DNA of 46,266 nt, from positions 1 through 46,266 of the forward strand of contig JAKAFY010000013.1 of assembly GCA_021817785.1 (NCBI GenBank), written 5' to 3'. A model generated the notes under the pieces. The model did not search any database and was not told the DNA's origin. It saw only the letters and a program-made list of their open reading frames with translations. Made by a program: the position numbers and the translations under genes. Source of the stretch: a bacterium (GTDB taxonomy: Bacteria; Patescibacteriota; Microgenomatia; UBA10105; UBA927). Shown here piece after piece: positions 22,280 through 31,469 of this stretch. Position 1 is the stretch's first letter. Each line of letters opens with the position of its first letter.

Positions 22280-24535
22280 ATGAACTCAAAACTTTCTTTC
22301 CCTATCATCGGCATGCACTGCGCTTCCTGCGCGCGTCTTATTGAACGCGGACTCAAGAAATCTCCCGGGGTTATGGACGCATCGGTAAACTATGGCAGTG
22401 AAGAGGCTTCCGTAGAATTTGACCCGACCGTAAGCTCACCCGACGCCTTGGGAAATGTCGTCGCTTCATTAGGATACACAGCAGTCACCGGAAAAAAAGA
22501 CGGTCAATCCCAAGTCGATATCAAAGAGGCCGCAAAGAACATGGAACTTACCAATCTTCAGCGAAAGGTTATCGGGGCGAGTGTGTTGGGCGTTTTCATA
22601 TTTTTCGGTAGTTTCCCCGAATGGTTTTCATCCGTATTTTCATTCGCCCCGTCGTTCTATTCGTTGCTCGCTGCTCCCTACTCGCTGCTTTTCTTTGCCA
22701 CCATCGTGCAGTTTTGGGCCGGAAAGAATTTCTATCTGGCGGCTCTGTCCGGTCTCAAAAACCGAGCGGCGAGCATGGATACGCTTATCGCCCTGGGTAC
22801 GTCGGTTGCGTACGGGTACTCCGTCATCGTGGTACTGCTTGCTTCGCAGCTTGCCCGGCTGGGATTACCTGCCACCATGTATTTTGATACATCCTCTATT
22901 ATTATCGCGCTCATTCTTCTGGGCCGCCTCCTGGAATCCAAAGCAAAAGCACACACGTCGGATGCGATCAAAGCATTACTTCATCTCCAGGCCAAGACCG
23001 CGCGGGTGGTATACAAGGGAGAGGAGCGTGATATTCCGATCGAAGACGTACGACTGGGAGACGTGATCCGTGTGCGCCCGGGCGAAAAAATACCGGTCGA
23101 CGGAACAATCACGGAAGGTACCAGCGCCATTGATGAATCCATGATCACCGGAGAATCCCTGCCGGTAGACAAAAAAGTCGGCGATCTGGTTATTGGGGCA
23201 ACGATCAATAAAACAGGCACCTTTCTGTTTACTGCCCAAAAAATCGGTTTGGAGACCATGCTCTCGCGCATTGTTACGATGGTGTCCGAGGCTCAAAGTA
23301 CCAGGGCTCCTATTCAGCGACTTGCCGATGTTGTATCCGGGTATTTTGTCCCGATTGTGCTAATGGTTGCAGTGTTCACGTTTATCGTGTGGTTTGATCT
23401 GGGGTTTCCCGTCCAGGCATTGGTAAACACGATCGCCGTTCTCATTATCGCCTGTCCCTGCGCGTTGGGACTGGCTACACCGACTGCCATTATGGTGGCA
23501 ACCGGATTGGGGGCAGAACACGGTATTCTTATCAAAGATGCTGAGGCCCTGGAAACCGCACACAAGGTAACGGTCGCCGTCTTTGACAAAACCGGCACGC
23601 TTACTACCGGCCAACCGGAAGTTACCGACGTTATTCCACCTACGATTCTCCCCTACGCCGCATCGCTGGAAAAAGGCAGCGAACATTCGCTTGCCGGAGC
23701 CATTCTTGCCCGCTATACCGGTAAAAAATTACTTCCCGTCTCCCATTTTCAGGCAATTGCCGGCCGTGGCATTTCCGGCGTCATAGGCGGCAAACCGTTC
23801 TTTTTTGGAAAACCAACCCAACCGTATCCCGAATTCGAAAGTCAGGGAAAGACAGTCATGGAGCTGTCGCAAGGCAAAAAAATACTCGGCATCATTGCCG
23901 TTTCTGACACGGTAAAAAAAGAGGCAAAGGAAATGATTACGGCATTACGACGCATGCATATCACTCCCTGGATGGTAACCGGAGATAATGAACGCACGGC
24001 ACACGCTATCGCCAACCAAATCGGCATCACGCATGTTCTCGCGGGCGTGCTGCCTCATGAAAAAGCGGAGAAAATACACGAGCTTCGAGTATCAGGCGCC
24101 GCAAAACATGTCTTGGCACCCGGCTCTCATACCCCAATGCTCGACGCTCGACGCTCCTCCCCTCCAGTTATTGCCTTTATCGGTGACGGCATAAACGACG
24201 CGCCGGCCCTCGCTGCATCCGATGTGGGCATAGCGATGGGGACTGGCACGGATGTCGCGATAGAATCGGCCGGCATCACGCTTTTGAACAAAGATGTAAG
24301 AAGTGTCGTGATGGCCATACAGCTTTCTAAAACGACACTTTCCATTATCAGACAAAACCTTTTTTGGGCATTCGGATACAACGTCATATTGATTCCTGTC
24401 GCAGCAGGCCTGCTGTATCCGTTCACCGGATGGTTTTTGAACCCGGCACTTGCCGCGTTTGCAATGGCCGCAAGCAGTATTTCCGTCGTTGTCAATTCGT
24501 TACGTTTGAAACACATACACCTATCATTGTTATAA
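22280..24535 (+). CDS. copA: Cu(I)-translocating P-type ATPase CopA
   Basis: A 751-aa P1B ATPase exporting Cu(I). It has an N-terminal HMA domain (GMHCASC, C14 and C17), TGES (290-293), the CPC ion-binding motif (392-394), the phosphorylated aspartate D436 in DKTGT, and GDGINDAP (635-642). About eight membrane helices are seen. Residues about 603-629 are an extra segment just before the GDGIND motif, encoded partly by a CTCGACG repeat, and not found in usual CopA. It is third in the csoR operon. Confidence 0.97.
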   Translation: MNSKLSFPIIGMHCASCARLIERGLKKSPGVMDASVNYGSEEASVEFDPTVSSPDALGNVVASLGYTAVTGKKDGQSQVDIKEAAKNMELTNLQRKVIGASVLGVFIFFGSFPEWFSSVFSFAPSFYSLLAAPYSLLFFATIVQFWAGKNFYLAALSGLKNRAASMDTLIALGTSVAYGYSVIVVLLASQLARLGLPATMYFDTSSIIIALILLGRLLESKAKAHTSDAIKALLHLQAKTARVVYKGEERDIPIEDVRLGDVIRVRPGEKIPVDGTITEGTSAIDESMITGESLPVDKKVGDLVIGATINKTGTFLFTAQKIGLETMLSRIVTMVSEAQSTRAPIQRLADVVSGYFVPIVLMVAVFTFIVWFDLGFPVQALVNTIAVLIIACPCALGLATPTAIMVATGLGAEHGILIKDAEALETAHKVTVAVFDKTGTLTTGQPEVTDVIPPTILPYAASLEKGSEHSLAGAILARYTGKKLLPVSHFQAIAGRGISGVIGGKPFFFGKPTQPYPEFESQGKTVMELSQGKKILGIIAVSDTVKKEAKEMITALRRMHITPWMVTGDNERTAHAIANQIGITHVLAGVLPHEKAEKIHELRVSGAAKHVLAPGSHTPMLDARRSSPPVIAFIGDGINDAPALAASDVGIAMGTGTDVAIESAGITLLNKDVRSVVMAIQLSKTTLSIIRQNLFWAFGYNVILIPVAAGLLYPFTGWFLNPALAAFAMAASSISVVVNSLRLKHIHLSLL
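24086..24166. repeat. in-frame repeat-bearing insertion in copA
   Basis: A stretch of 27 codons between the ATP-binding domain and GDGIND, with CTCGACGCTCGACGCTC at 24140-24156. The same kind of repeat lies at 6246-6302. Confidence 0.6.
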
Positions 24536-24545
24536 AGGAGGATAT

Positions 24546-25121
24546 ATGAACAAACATATCTGGCATCGTCGTGTCCTGATCATCGTATGTGCGTCTCTTG
24601 TCATCGGTTTGGGAGGCGCTCTTTCCCCTGTTTTTGCCCAAACGCCGACGCCGACAGAAGACGCCGATACTGTGCATGGTGCGCAACTTTATACACGGAT
24701 TGCCGAAAAAACGCTTCCCTGTGCGAATGTGACTGATGACCAATTTGATCAAATTGGTGACTACGTTATGCAGCAGATGATGGGCAACGCCCACGACACT
24801 ATGGACCAGATGATGACGGCGCGTTTTGGAGACACCGGAGAAAAAAACATGCATATTGCCATGGGTAAACGTGCAACCGGATGCGCTACTACCGACGAAA
24901 CCGCCAACGGACAGTTTGGCATGATGGGTGCCAGTATGATGGGAAACACGTGGACAGACACATCAAAGGGGTTGTTTTCCACCATGAATACTAAAGTGTC
25001 TCCGCGGCAATTTTTTCCTTCGATCTGGATAATTGCCTGTTTTGTTTTGTGGATAGCATTCTTGGTATTTCTTATCTTGGGATGTGTGTATTTCTGGAAA
25101 GAAATCCAACGGAAAAAATAA
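24546..25121 (+). CDS. Met/His-rich membrane-anchored protein of the copper operon
   Basis: A 191-aa protein. It has a signal peptide or N-terminal helix (VLIIVCASLVIGLGGALS) ending near FAQTPTPT, an extracytoplasmic domain rich in Met and His (MQQMMGNAHDTMDQMM; HIAMG; FGMMGASMMG), two cysteines, and a C-terminal membrane helix (about 158-183). Methionine-rich segments bind Cu(I) in other copper proteins, so a copper buffer is likely. Start ATG has a strong AAAGGAGG. Family not recognised by name. Confidence 0.85.
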   Translation: MNKHIWHRRVLIIVCASLVIGLGGALSPVFAQTPTPTEDADTVHGAQLYTRIAEKTLPCANVTDDQFDQIGDYVMQQMMGNAHDTMDQMMTARFGDTGEKNMHIAMGKRATGCATTDETANGQFGMMGASMMGNTWTDTSKGLFSTMNTKVSPRQFFPSIWIIACFVLWIAFLVFLILGCVYFWKEIQRKK

Positions 25122-25175
25122 CTATGAGTTGCATCTATAAACGTGCACTCAGTTTTTTATAGAAGGGAGTATGGT

Positions 25176-25673
25176 ATGGGTACGGATACAAAAATTATCA
25201 TCGGGGTCATTGTCACGACCGTATTGCTCCTTGTCGGTGCATCCATTGTGTTAAGCCATGACAATTCCCCAAAGCGGGAAGAACTCGGTACGGCCGGCAT
25301 GTCCATAGATAAAACGGTACAGGATCTGGGGAATATGAAGGTGAGCGACGAACGGACCGCTACATTTACGATCACCAACACCAGCCAATCGATATTACGG
25401 ATCTGGGGCGTTTCTACCTCCTGTAACTGTACATTCGCCTCCATAACGATCAACGGGAAAACTACCGGCGAATTCAATATGTCCATGCACATGGGTGACA
25501 CACTCAAAAACTGGATAGGAGAAGTGCCGGTGGGCCAGGCTGCGACCCTTGCCGTCACCTACCGCCCGAGCGTTATGCCGGTCACCGGTCCTGTTTCCCG
25601 GCAGGTTACATTTTCTACCAACGATCCGAAACACCCGGAGGGAGAGGTAAGCATTACAGCCACAGTCTTATGA
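25176..25673 (+). CDS. membrane-anchored DUF1573 protein
   Basis: A 165-aa protein from ATG 25176, chosen because AAGGGAG lies before it. An N-terminal anchor (IIIGVIVTTVLLLVGASIVL) is followed by a beta-sandwich of the DUF1573 type (TFTITNTSQSILRIWGVSTSCNCTF, in part; ends with TFSTNDPKHPEGEVSITATV). The paired cysteines in SCNCTF are typical. The stop overlaps the next gene by ATGA. Its role is unknown, though the family often sits beside CcdA/thioredoxin-like genes. Confidence 0.87.
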   Translation: MGTDTKIIIGVIVTTVLLLVGASIVLSHDNSPKREELGTAGMSIDKTVQDLGNMKVSDERTATFTITNTSQSILRIWGVSTSCNCTFASITINGKTTGEFNMSMHMGDTLKNWIGEVPVGQAATLAVTYRPSVMPVTGPVSRQVTFSTNDPKHPEGEVSITATVL

Positions 25674-26506
25674 ATATTCTCTCCGGCATATCGCTTATTA
25701 CGGCATTCTTCGGTGGCATGGTAGCCCTTTTTGCCCCCTGCTGTATTACGTTTTTACTGCCGAGCTATTTAGCGAATATTTTCAGAACCCGTGACCAAGT
25801 CATCTGGATGACGATCGTTTTCGGTCTGGGGCTTGCGACCGTTCTGGTTCCGACCGCCCTCGGCATACGCGCCATCGGACAGTTGTTTGATCACTACCAC
25901 ACACAGACGTATGTCGCAGGAGGTATATTCATGATGCTCCTGGGTAGTATGGAGCTGACCGGTAAAAAAATCACCCTCCCGATGATTCATCTGACAATCG
26001 ACATAACTCGCCGTCATGATCCGTGGTCTATTTATCTTATGGGCATTTTTTCCGGTATTACCACCTCCTGTTGTACGCCGGTACTAGCCGGCATTCTCAC
26101 GCTTAGTTTTCTCTCCCCCACCTTCGTATGGGCCGCATTGGCCGGAATTTCTTATGTGCTTGGGATGCTTGTTCCGCTGGTTATCCTATCCCTCCTCTTG
26201 GATCGCATACACTGGACGACATTTCCCGCCATACGGACCAAAACAATACTTCTTGGCGGGAAACACATACTTATTACTGATGCAGTTGCCGGCGTGGTAT
26301 ATATCATCGTCGGCGTCGTATTTAGCCTGTTCGCACTTACCGGCCGCATCACGATGGGAACGGAACATCCGATTGAGCAAACCCTTGGACCAGCGTTTTC
26401 CGTTATTTCCTGGTTGACCCATGTGCCATATGTGGAACCTGTGTTTGCAGTACTCTTGGGCATCGGTATTGTCTGGTATAGTAGGAAAGGAAGGAAACAC
26501 GTATGA
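25670..26506 (+). CDS. ccdA: CcdA/DsbD-type transmembrane electron carrier
   Basis: A 278-aa protein with about seven membrane helices. The two cysteine pairs of this family are visible: FAPCCITFLLP in the first helix and TTSCCTPVLAG in the fourth. It would carry reducing equivalents from cytosolic thioredoxin to thiol proteins outside the membrane. The neighbours trxA/trxB and the DUF1573 and rhodanese genes fit this role. ATGA overlaps at both ends mark tight coupling. Confidence 0.88.
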   Translation: MNILSGISLITAFFGGMVALFAPCCITFLLPSYLANIFRTRDQVIWMTIVFGLGLATVLVPTALGIRAIGQLFDHYHTQTYVAGGIFMMLLGSMELTGKKITLPMIHLTIDITRRHDPWSIYLMGIFSGITTSCCTPVLAGILTLSFLSPTFVWAALAGISYVLGMLVPLVILSLLLDRIHWTTFPAIRTKTILLGGKHILITDAVAGVVYIIVGVVFSLFALTGRITMGTEHPIEQTLGPAFSVISWLTHVPYVEPVFAVLLGIGIVWYSRKGRKHV

Positions 26507-27693
26507 AATCATACAAACACACTGGCATGTCTATTATCATCCGAACATCCATCCTCATCTTACTCGGTGTTGCTGCCATAGTCGTCGCAAAATACGCCGC
26601 TACCCGGCCACAAGGAACGACGATAACACAGGCTCAGCTTACAGAAGCACTCCGCACCAAGAATCAATCAAACGGAAGACAGGCTTTTGTGTTCATCAAT
26701 GTACACACGCCATATGAAGGAGAAATCGAACACACGGACCTTGTGATTCCCTACGACAACATCGTCAGTCAGAGCGCAGTGTTACCCAAAGACAAACATA
26801 CGCCGATTATCCTGTACTGCAAAACCGGGCATATGAGTACCATCGCTCTTGCTACACTGCGCAAGATGGGATACACCAATGTGCGCCAGCTCACCGGTGG
26901 CATGGACGCATGGACACGGTCCGGCGGCACGCTTCTTAACCTTTCGACACTACCATCCCAGGTACTTCCGCCGGAAGGCGTGGCACTACCAGTCTCCTGG
27001 GGAACACGTATAAAACAGCTGGTGGATGCGGGAGTGATATATCTTCCTGCATTGAGCAAAACGATGCAGCTTACTCCGGAACAGGAAGGGATTCTTACCC
27101 GCGGCTCGACCGAGTCTATCCGTATCGACCGGCAAAACAGCCAATTTGTCGTTGATGTGTTGTGGGCATTGGGACTTGCGCAAAAAAGCATTGTCTACGA
27201 CGAGGGACCTATGGGCACGCAGTATAAAAAAGATGCGGGGAACTTCGCCTCCACCGGCGGATGGAATCTCGCGCGCGGCGATGCTATGCAATATCTCAAT
27301 CGTTTCGATCTCATCCGGCTTTCTGCCGAAGAGCAGCAACACGTCGGTGAAATCGCCAAGCATATCTATCGCCCCTGCTGCGACAATCCGACATGGTTTC
27401 CGGATTGCAATCACGGTATGGCGGCACTAGCCATGATCGAACTTATGGTGAGCGCCCGCGTAGATGATGCCACTATCTATAAAAAGGTTTTGGGCTTTAA
27501 CAGTTTCTGGTTTCCGGATAGTTATCTTGCCATAGCTACCTATTTCGCCCGTCAGGGAATGTCATGGAATAGTCTGGATGCCAAAGAACTGTTAGGAGCG
27601 AAATACTCTACCGCAACCGGCGCATCGAAAATTTCTTCCATGGTAGGGCCGCTTCCGTATGCCAATCCGACGGGAGGAAGTTGCGGGACATAA
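26503..27693 (+). CDS. anchored rhodanese-like protein with a conserved Cys-rich C-terminal domain
   Basis: A 396-aa protein. It has an N-terminal membrane anchor (about 11-31) and a rhodanese-like domain (about 38-140) with the active-site Cys106 in YCKTGHMS and the GGMDAW end motif. The C-terminal domain (about 165-396) has an RPCCDNPTWFPDCNHGM segment (C292, C293, C302, H304). That suggests metal or redox binding; the same pattern appears in proteins of other bacteria as far as I recall. It is the last gene of the csoR operon. Confidence 0.82.
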   Translation: MKSYKHTGMSIIIRTSILILLGVAAIVVAKYAATRPQGTTITQAQLTEALRTKNQSNGRQAFVFINVHTPYEGEIEHTDLVIPYDNIVSQSAVLPKDKHTPIILYCKTGHMSTIALATLRKMGYTNVRQLTGGMDAWTRSGGTLLNLSTLPSQVLPPEGVALPVSWGTRIKQLVDAGVIYLPALSKTMQLTPEQEGILTRGSTESIRIDRQNSQFVVDVLWALGLAQKSIVYDEGPMGTQYKKDAGNFASTGGWNLARGDAMQYLNRFDLIRLSAEEQQHVGEIAKHIYRPCCDNPTWFPDCNHGMAALAMIELMVSARVDDATIYKKVLGFNSFWFPDSYLAIATYFARQGMSWNSLDAKELLGAKYSTATGASKISSMVGPLPYANPTGGSCGT

Positions 27694-27702
27694 AATCCGC
27701 AC

Positions 27703-27719
27703 AAATTACCTGGTAATTT
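27703..27719. terminator. palindrome between convergent genes
   Basis: AAATTACC and GGTAATTT form 8-base arms around one base, followed on the plus strand by a T-rich stretch. It may act as a weak terminator for the copper operon, and it overlaps the end of the Crp/Fnr gene. Confidence 0.35.
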
Positions 27720-28362
27720 CTTTCTGAAGCGCGGCAATATTTTGTATGATCATCTGTCTTCCTCGGAATGCGACAAGCCCTTTTTTCTTGAGCGTTTCTA
27801 TTTGCAGACTTGCCGTTTCCCGCGTGGTACCGATCCAGGATGCGATCTCTCGGTGTGCCAACGGCAGCTGAAGTGCTATTCCCTCCGGCGTTTCCTCCCC
27901 GAAATTGTCCGCATAATACAAAAGGAGTAACACCGTCTTGGTATACGCGTCATCCAGTACCAATTGCCCTACCCGGTTGACCAAACCCGTTAGCCCTGCA
28001 GCGAGCCGCTGCGTGGCATAAAAAAGCACATCCGGATTTGTCTTCAGGTAGGTGATAAATTCTTCTTTTGGCGCCCGGACGATATGCGTGGTGACCATGG
28101 CATCATAATGGAAAATGTTCGGCGTATCGTTTACCACCCACATAAGCGGGAAAAATGATCCGGGCTTGAAGATGTGGACCATAAACGTCTCGCCGGACGG
28201 AGAGATGATATATTGATGAACGTAACCGGTCTTGAGGAAATGCACGCCCAACGGGCAATCTTCGGCTCGAAGTATCGTTTCTCCCCGTTTGTAGATGATT
28301 GCGGGATACGATGCAAAAAAATCATTGATCTTTTGCACCGCCGTTTCGGACTGTCTCACCAT
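27706..28362 (-). CDS. Crp/Fnr-family transcription regulator
   Basis: A 218-aa protein from ATG 28362 (a TATAAT box lies 11 bases upstream). The N-terminal cyclic-nucleotide-type beta barrel includes LGVHFLKTGYVHQY and the C-terminal winged helix carries the recognition helix in REIASWIGTTRETASLQIETL. It has only one cysteine in the first 40 residues, so an Fnr-type iron-sulfur cluster is unlikely. Its ligand is unknown. A palindrome at 28387 may be its own operator. Confidence 0.92.
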   Translation of the reverse strand: MVRQSETAVQKINDFFASYPAIIYKRGETILRAEDCPLGVHFLKTGYVHQYIISPSGETFMVHIFKPGSFFPLMWVVNDTPNIFHYDAMVTTHIVRAPKEEFITYLKTNPDVLFYATQRLAAGLTGLVNRVGQLVLDDAYTKTVLLLLYYADNFGEETPEGIALQLPLAHREIASWIGTTRETASLQIETLKKKGLVAFRGRQMIIQNIAALQKEITR

Positions 28363-28386
28363 ACGCAAAGCACATTATATCAAAGA

Positions 28387-28412
28387 TGACACAATGTATG
28401 TGTATTGTATCA
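28387..28412. promoter_or_regulatory. Crp/Fnr-like operator
   Basis: Half sites TGACACAAT and ATTGTATCA form a near-perfect dyad with an 8-base centre. It lies 25 bases before the regulator start codon and upstream of the divergent gene at 28470, so it may control both. Confidence 0.6.
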
Positions 28413-28469
28413 TACATATTTTATGCTATATCTGCGCTAGGATAGACTTGTTTTCCCTTGATAAACGGT

Positions 28470-29117
28470 ATGAAACAGGTAAATGATATTCCGCAAACAA
28501 ATCCCGGACAGACAAATAGCAGTTCTGTGTTACCCTCAGAGCCTGTAGCGCCCTATTCAGATACGCCGACAGATTCCAGGCGTGTTTCTCCTGTGCTTAT
28601 TGCGATACTGATGGTTCTTATAGTGATCCTTATATGCGTCGTACTTTATTTTGACCGGATCATACGCGTCCCGTGGTTAGTATCGAATCTCACTCACAAA
28701 CCCACACCGACGACGCATATCGTCAAAACGACACCGACACCAAGTCCTACTCCTTCCTTCTTGCCGTCGGGAGAGCAGACATACACCATAAGCCGTAGTG
28801 CAGATGCCAAGGGTCCGCGTATCAATTCTCTAACCCTCAACCCACTTGATGCACAAAAAAATCAACTGCAGACTATTACAGTTTCCGTCGCAGGAACGGC
28901 TCTTTCTCATGTGTCCGTAAAAATATATGCAGATACATCATCCTATCCCATCGACTTAACGCTACGTGACGGTGTATGGCGTGCGCAATGGAGACTTCAG
29001 GACTCTGTCCTGCACCGATACGTCATTGTCATTACTGCAACGGATTCCACGGGGGCCTCAAAAGTCATAGTAGCCCCCAGGACGCCGGGGCCGATCAATA
29101 ACAGTGAATTTGACTAA
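28470..29117 (+). CDS. membrane-anchored surface-type protein with Pro/Thr linker
   Basis: A 215-aa protein from ATG 28470 (a start at 28458 is possible). A cytoplasmic Ser/Pro-rich tail of about 40 residues is followed by one membrane helix (VLIAILMVLIVILICVVLYF) and a Pro/Thr-rich linker (TPTPSPTPS). The rest is a beta-sandwich-like outer domain of about 110 residues. No specific family is recognised. The stop overlaps the open frame of the next gene. Confidence 0.82.
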   Translation: MKQVNDIPQTNPGQTNSSSVLPSEPVAPYSDTPTDSRRVSPVLIAILMVLIVILICVVLYFDRIIRVPWLVSNLTHKPTPTTHIVKTTPTPSPTPSFLPSGEQTYTISRSADAKGPRINSLTLNPLDAQKNQLQTITVSVAGTALSHVSVKIYADTSSYPIDLTLRDGVWRAQWRLQDSVLHRYVIVITATDSTGASKVIVAPRTPGPINNSEFD

Positions 29118-29127
29118 AGGAAATATC

Positions 29128-30096
29128 ATGCAACGCAGTAAGTATACCTATATCTTCCGGGCAAGCGCATTGTACATATTGGTTGCACTCTTTTTTGCAG
29201 TGTTTCCGGTACATGTGCGCGCCGCATGCAACATTCGTAACAATGACACAGCCGCGCTTTCCAATGTCACCTGTTCCATAGATGCAAGCACTATTGAAGG
29301 GGTTGATGCCGCAGCAGCAGAATCCAGTACGACAAATACCGCCCAGCTTTCCCTCATAAACACATCCATAACGATAAATGATAACGGGACCATGGTCGCG
29401 GGGTCAGTCGTCCTAACGGGGACTAGCACCATTAGTACGCTCGCCAGCGGGGCAAAAATAAAAACAGGAAGCGGTATATGGGTTGCAGACGCAGATGCAG
29501 ACGGGTGGGCATCCGATTTCACGCTCTATGATTCCTCCGCAAGCGGACGGCGCAGACTATCCCTTATGCGCTCCATGAGTACAGCAGACTGTAACGATGT
29601 CAACGATTACCGCATCAACAACTCTTGCTGCACAGTGCTGACGTTATACCGGGATGTTGATGGTGACGGCTATGGAAATCCGGCAGGGCCTACTGTGTCA
29701 GCATGCTCACAAGCTGGATATGCGGCCAACAACACAGACTGCTACGACGCAAATGCAAATGCGTTCCCGGGATCTTCCTACTGCGGCACAACGAACCGGG
29801 GTGATGGCAGCTATGATTACAACTGCAGCAGTACAAACACATATTGCGGAACGGCACGATACACTACGCAATGGATCTCGGGGCGAAACCGTGTCACGTA
29901 TAAATGCAGAAATGGCTCGTGTTCGATGGTCTGTGACGCTGATCCGGATTCCGCGTGTACGGGTATCGCGGCGCAGGTCGGCTGCGGCGTTTCCGGGTAT
30001 GCTGCAGGGGCCTCATCATCATGCTGTATTTCAAGCTGTTGCCCCGGAACCGGCTACACGCAAATCGGCGCGTATGGTGCCCAGGGGTGCCAATAA
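29128..30096 (+). CDS. secreted cysteine-rich protein with MopE-type metal-binding repeats
   Basis: A 322-aa protein from ATG 29128 (AAAGGA upstream). A signal peptide ends near VHVRAAC. The mature part holds DADADGWASD and DVDGDGYGN, calcium-loop-like repeats, and DCYDANANAFPG, as in MopE/thrombospondin-3-like proteins. It has 20 cysteines including CC pairs, so many disulfides are likely. The next gene is a VKOR disulfide-forming enzyme, which fits. Function at the cell surface is unknown. Confidence 0.84.
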   Translation: MQRSKYTYIFRASALYILVALFFAVFPVHVRAACNIRNNDTAALSNVTCSIDASTIEGVDAAAAESSTTNTAQLSLINTSITINDNGTMVAGSVVLTGTSTISTLASGAKIKTGSGIWVADADADGWASDFTLYDSSASGRRRLSLMRSMSTADCNDVNDYRINNSCCTVLTLYRDVDGDGYGNPAGPTVSACSQAGYAANNTDCYDANANAFPGSSYCGTTNRGDGSYDYNCSSTNTYCGTARYTTQWISGRNRVTYKCRNGSCSMVCDADPDSACTGIAAQVGCGVSGYAAGASSSCCISSCCPGTGYTQIGAYGAQGCQ

Positions 30097-30134
30097 TTGT
30101 GTGATACCGCACAGTGCTTTCCGGAAAAGTCCCC

Positions 30135-30147
30135 TATACTAACCAGT
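30135..30147 (+). promoter_or_regulatory. -10 box of a probable leaderless promoter
   Basis: TATACT (30135-30140), seven bases, then ATG 30148. Confidence 0.5.
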
Positions 30148-30603
30148 ATGAATATGCGGCAGTATACAGTGATACAAAACAGGATCATTTTCTTTCTTTC
30201 TCTCCTGGGAATATTCATGGCTATCTATGTTCTCCAGAGTTTCCTGCGGCACACCGGCATTGTGTGTGCCACCGGAGGATGCGAGGCAGTGCGGAAAAGC
30301 CCATACAGTTGGCCGCTGGGCGTTCCTGTCCCTGCCTTTGGACTTGTTGGGTATATTCTCCTCGCCGTGTGTGCGTTTCTTCGGACTACCAAACGCTCTC
30401 CCCTGTGGTCTGCGCTCATATCCAGAACGATGCTTGGCGTGGCGGTATGTGGCGTACTATTTGTTTCCTGGTTTACCTACACCGAATTATTTATTATCAA
30501 AGGAGTGTGTATGTGGTGTGCGATATCCTCTCTGGACATGTATACTATCTTTATACTCTTAATGATTCATCGCAAGGCGCCTAAGGAACACTCGTTGCCT
30601 TAG
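30148..30603 (+). CDS. vitamin K epoxide reductase (VKOR)-family disulfide-forming enzyme
   Basis: A 151-aa protein from ATG 30148, chosen because TATACT lies 7 bases before it. It has four membrane helices, the loop cysteines C40 and C45, the conserved SPYS and GVPVPAFGLVGY segments, and the quinone-site pair CMWC (C121, C124). It would oxidise thiol proteins outside the membrane, as DsbB does in other bacteria. No thioredoxin-like domain is fused to it. Confidence 0.92.
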   Translation: MNMRQYTVIQNRIIFFLSLLGIFMAIYVLQSFLRHTGIVCATGGCEAVRKSPYSWPLGVPVPAFGLVGYILLAVCAFLRTTKRSPLWSALISRTMLGVAVCGVLFVSWFTYTELFIIKGVCMWCAISSLDMYTIFILLMIHRKAPKEHSLP

Positions 30604-30627
30604 GAACCCAAGATAGAAAGGGATACT

Positions 30628-31383
30628 ATGTTTGATCTCACGGGGAAAGTGGCGTTTGTGACGGGAGCCAGTAGTGGCATGGGTCGGGCCACTGCGCTTG
30701 CGCTTGCTAACCAGGGTGCCAAGGTCGTGGTGACTGCACGTCGATACGATCGGTTGGTAGCACTCGTCGCAGAAATCAAATCCCGCGGCAAAGATGCACT
30801 CGCTGTAGAAATGGATGTCACGAAGAAATCGGACATTCAACATGCCGTCGATGAAGCGGTCAAGGCGTTCGGTACGATCGACATTCTCGTCAACGATGCG
30901 GGAGCGCTTGACTATTCCCCGTTTCTCGATATGCCGGAAGAAAAATGGGATGTGATTCTCGATACGAATTTAAAAGGATATTTCCTCGTCGCCCAAGCCG
31001 TGGGACAGATCATGAAAAAACACCATCACGGAAGTATCGTAAACATCGCATCCATCGCCAGCGGCGGAGTCGGCGTCGGTATTCCCATGCTGTCGCATTA
31101 CTGTGCCAGTAAAGGCGGCATAGTGGCCCTTACAGAAGCCATGGCTATGGAATTGGGTCAATATGACATCCGGGTCAACGCCATCGGCCCTGGAGGCATA
31201 GAAACGGAGATGACCAAGGGCACGACGCCCGAGCAGGTTGCCGGCATGACCGCGCGCTTGGCCATCAAACGTCTGGGGAAACCGGAAGAAATAGCCGCCG
31301 CAGTTATTTATCTTGTATCCGATGAAGCTTCATACACCACGGGCGCAACGTTGTACGTTGACGGAGGATGGCTGGCGAGCTAG
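30628..31383 (+). CDS. short-chain dehydrogenase/reductase (FabG-like)
   Basis: A 251-aa cytosolic NAD(P)-dependent oxidoreductase. It has TGASSGMG for the cofactor, NDAG, a catalytic Ser (NIASIASGG region) and YCASKGG (Tyr and Lys). The C-terminal TGATLYVDGG is typical of FabG-type enzymes. The substrate cannot be told; a lone 3-oxoacyl reductase or sugar dehydrogenase are options. AGAAAGGGA precedes the start. Confidence 0.94.
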   Translation: MFDLTGKVAFVTGASSGMGRATALALANQGAKVVVTARRYDRLVALVAEIKSRGKDALAVEMDVTKKSDIQHAVDEAVKAFGTIDILVNDAGALDYSPFLDMPEEKWDVILDTNLKGYFLVAQAVGQIMKKHHHGSIVNIASIASGGVGVGIPMLSHYCASKGGIVALTEAMAMELGQYDIRVNAIGPGGIETEMTKGTTPEQVAGMTARLAIKRLGKPEEIAAAVIYLVSDEASYTTGATLYVDGGWLAS

Positions 31384-31469
31384 TCCAAATAGAGCGAAAG
31401 AAAATTGACAGGCGTAATAGAGGAATCCCCGCTTCTGTAAACTGTAAACTTGTGTTTCTATAAACTTTT

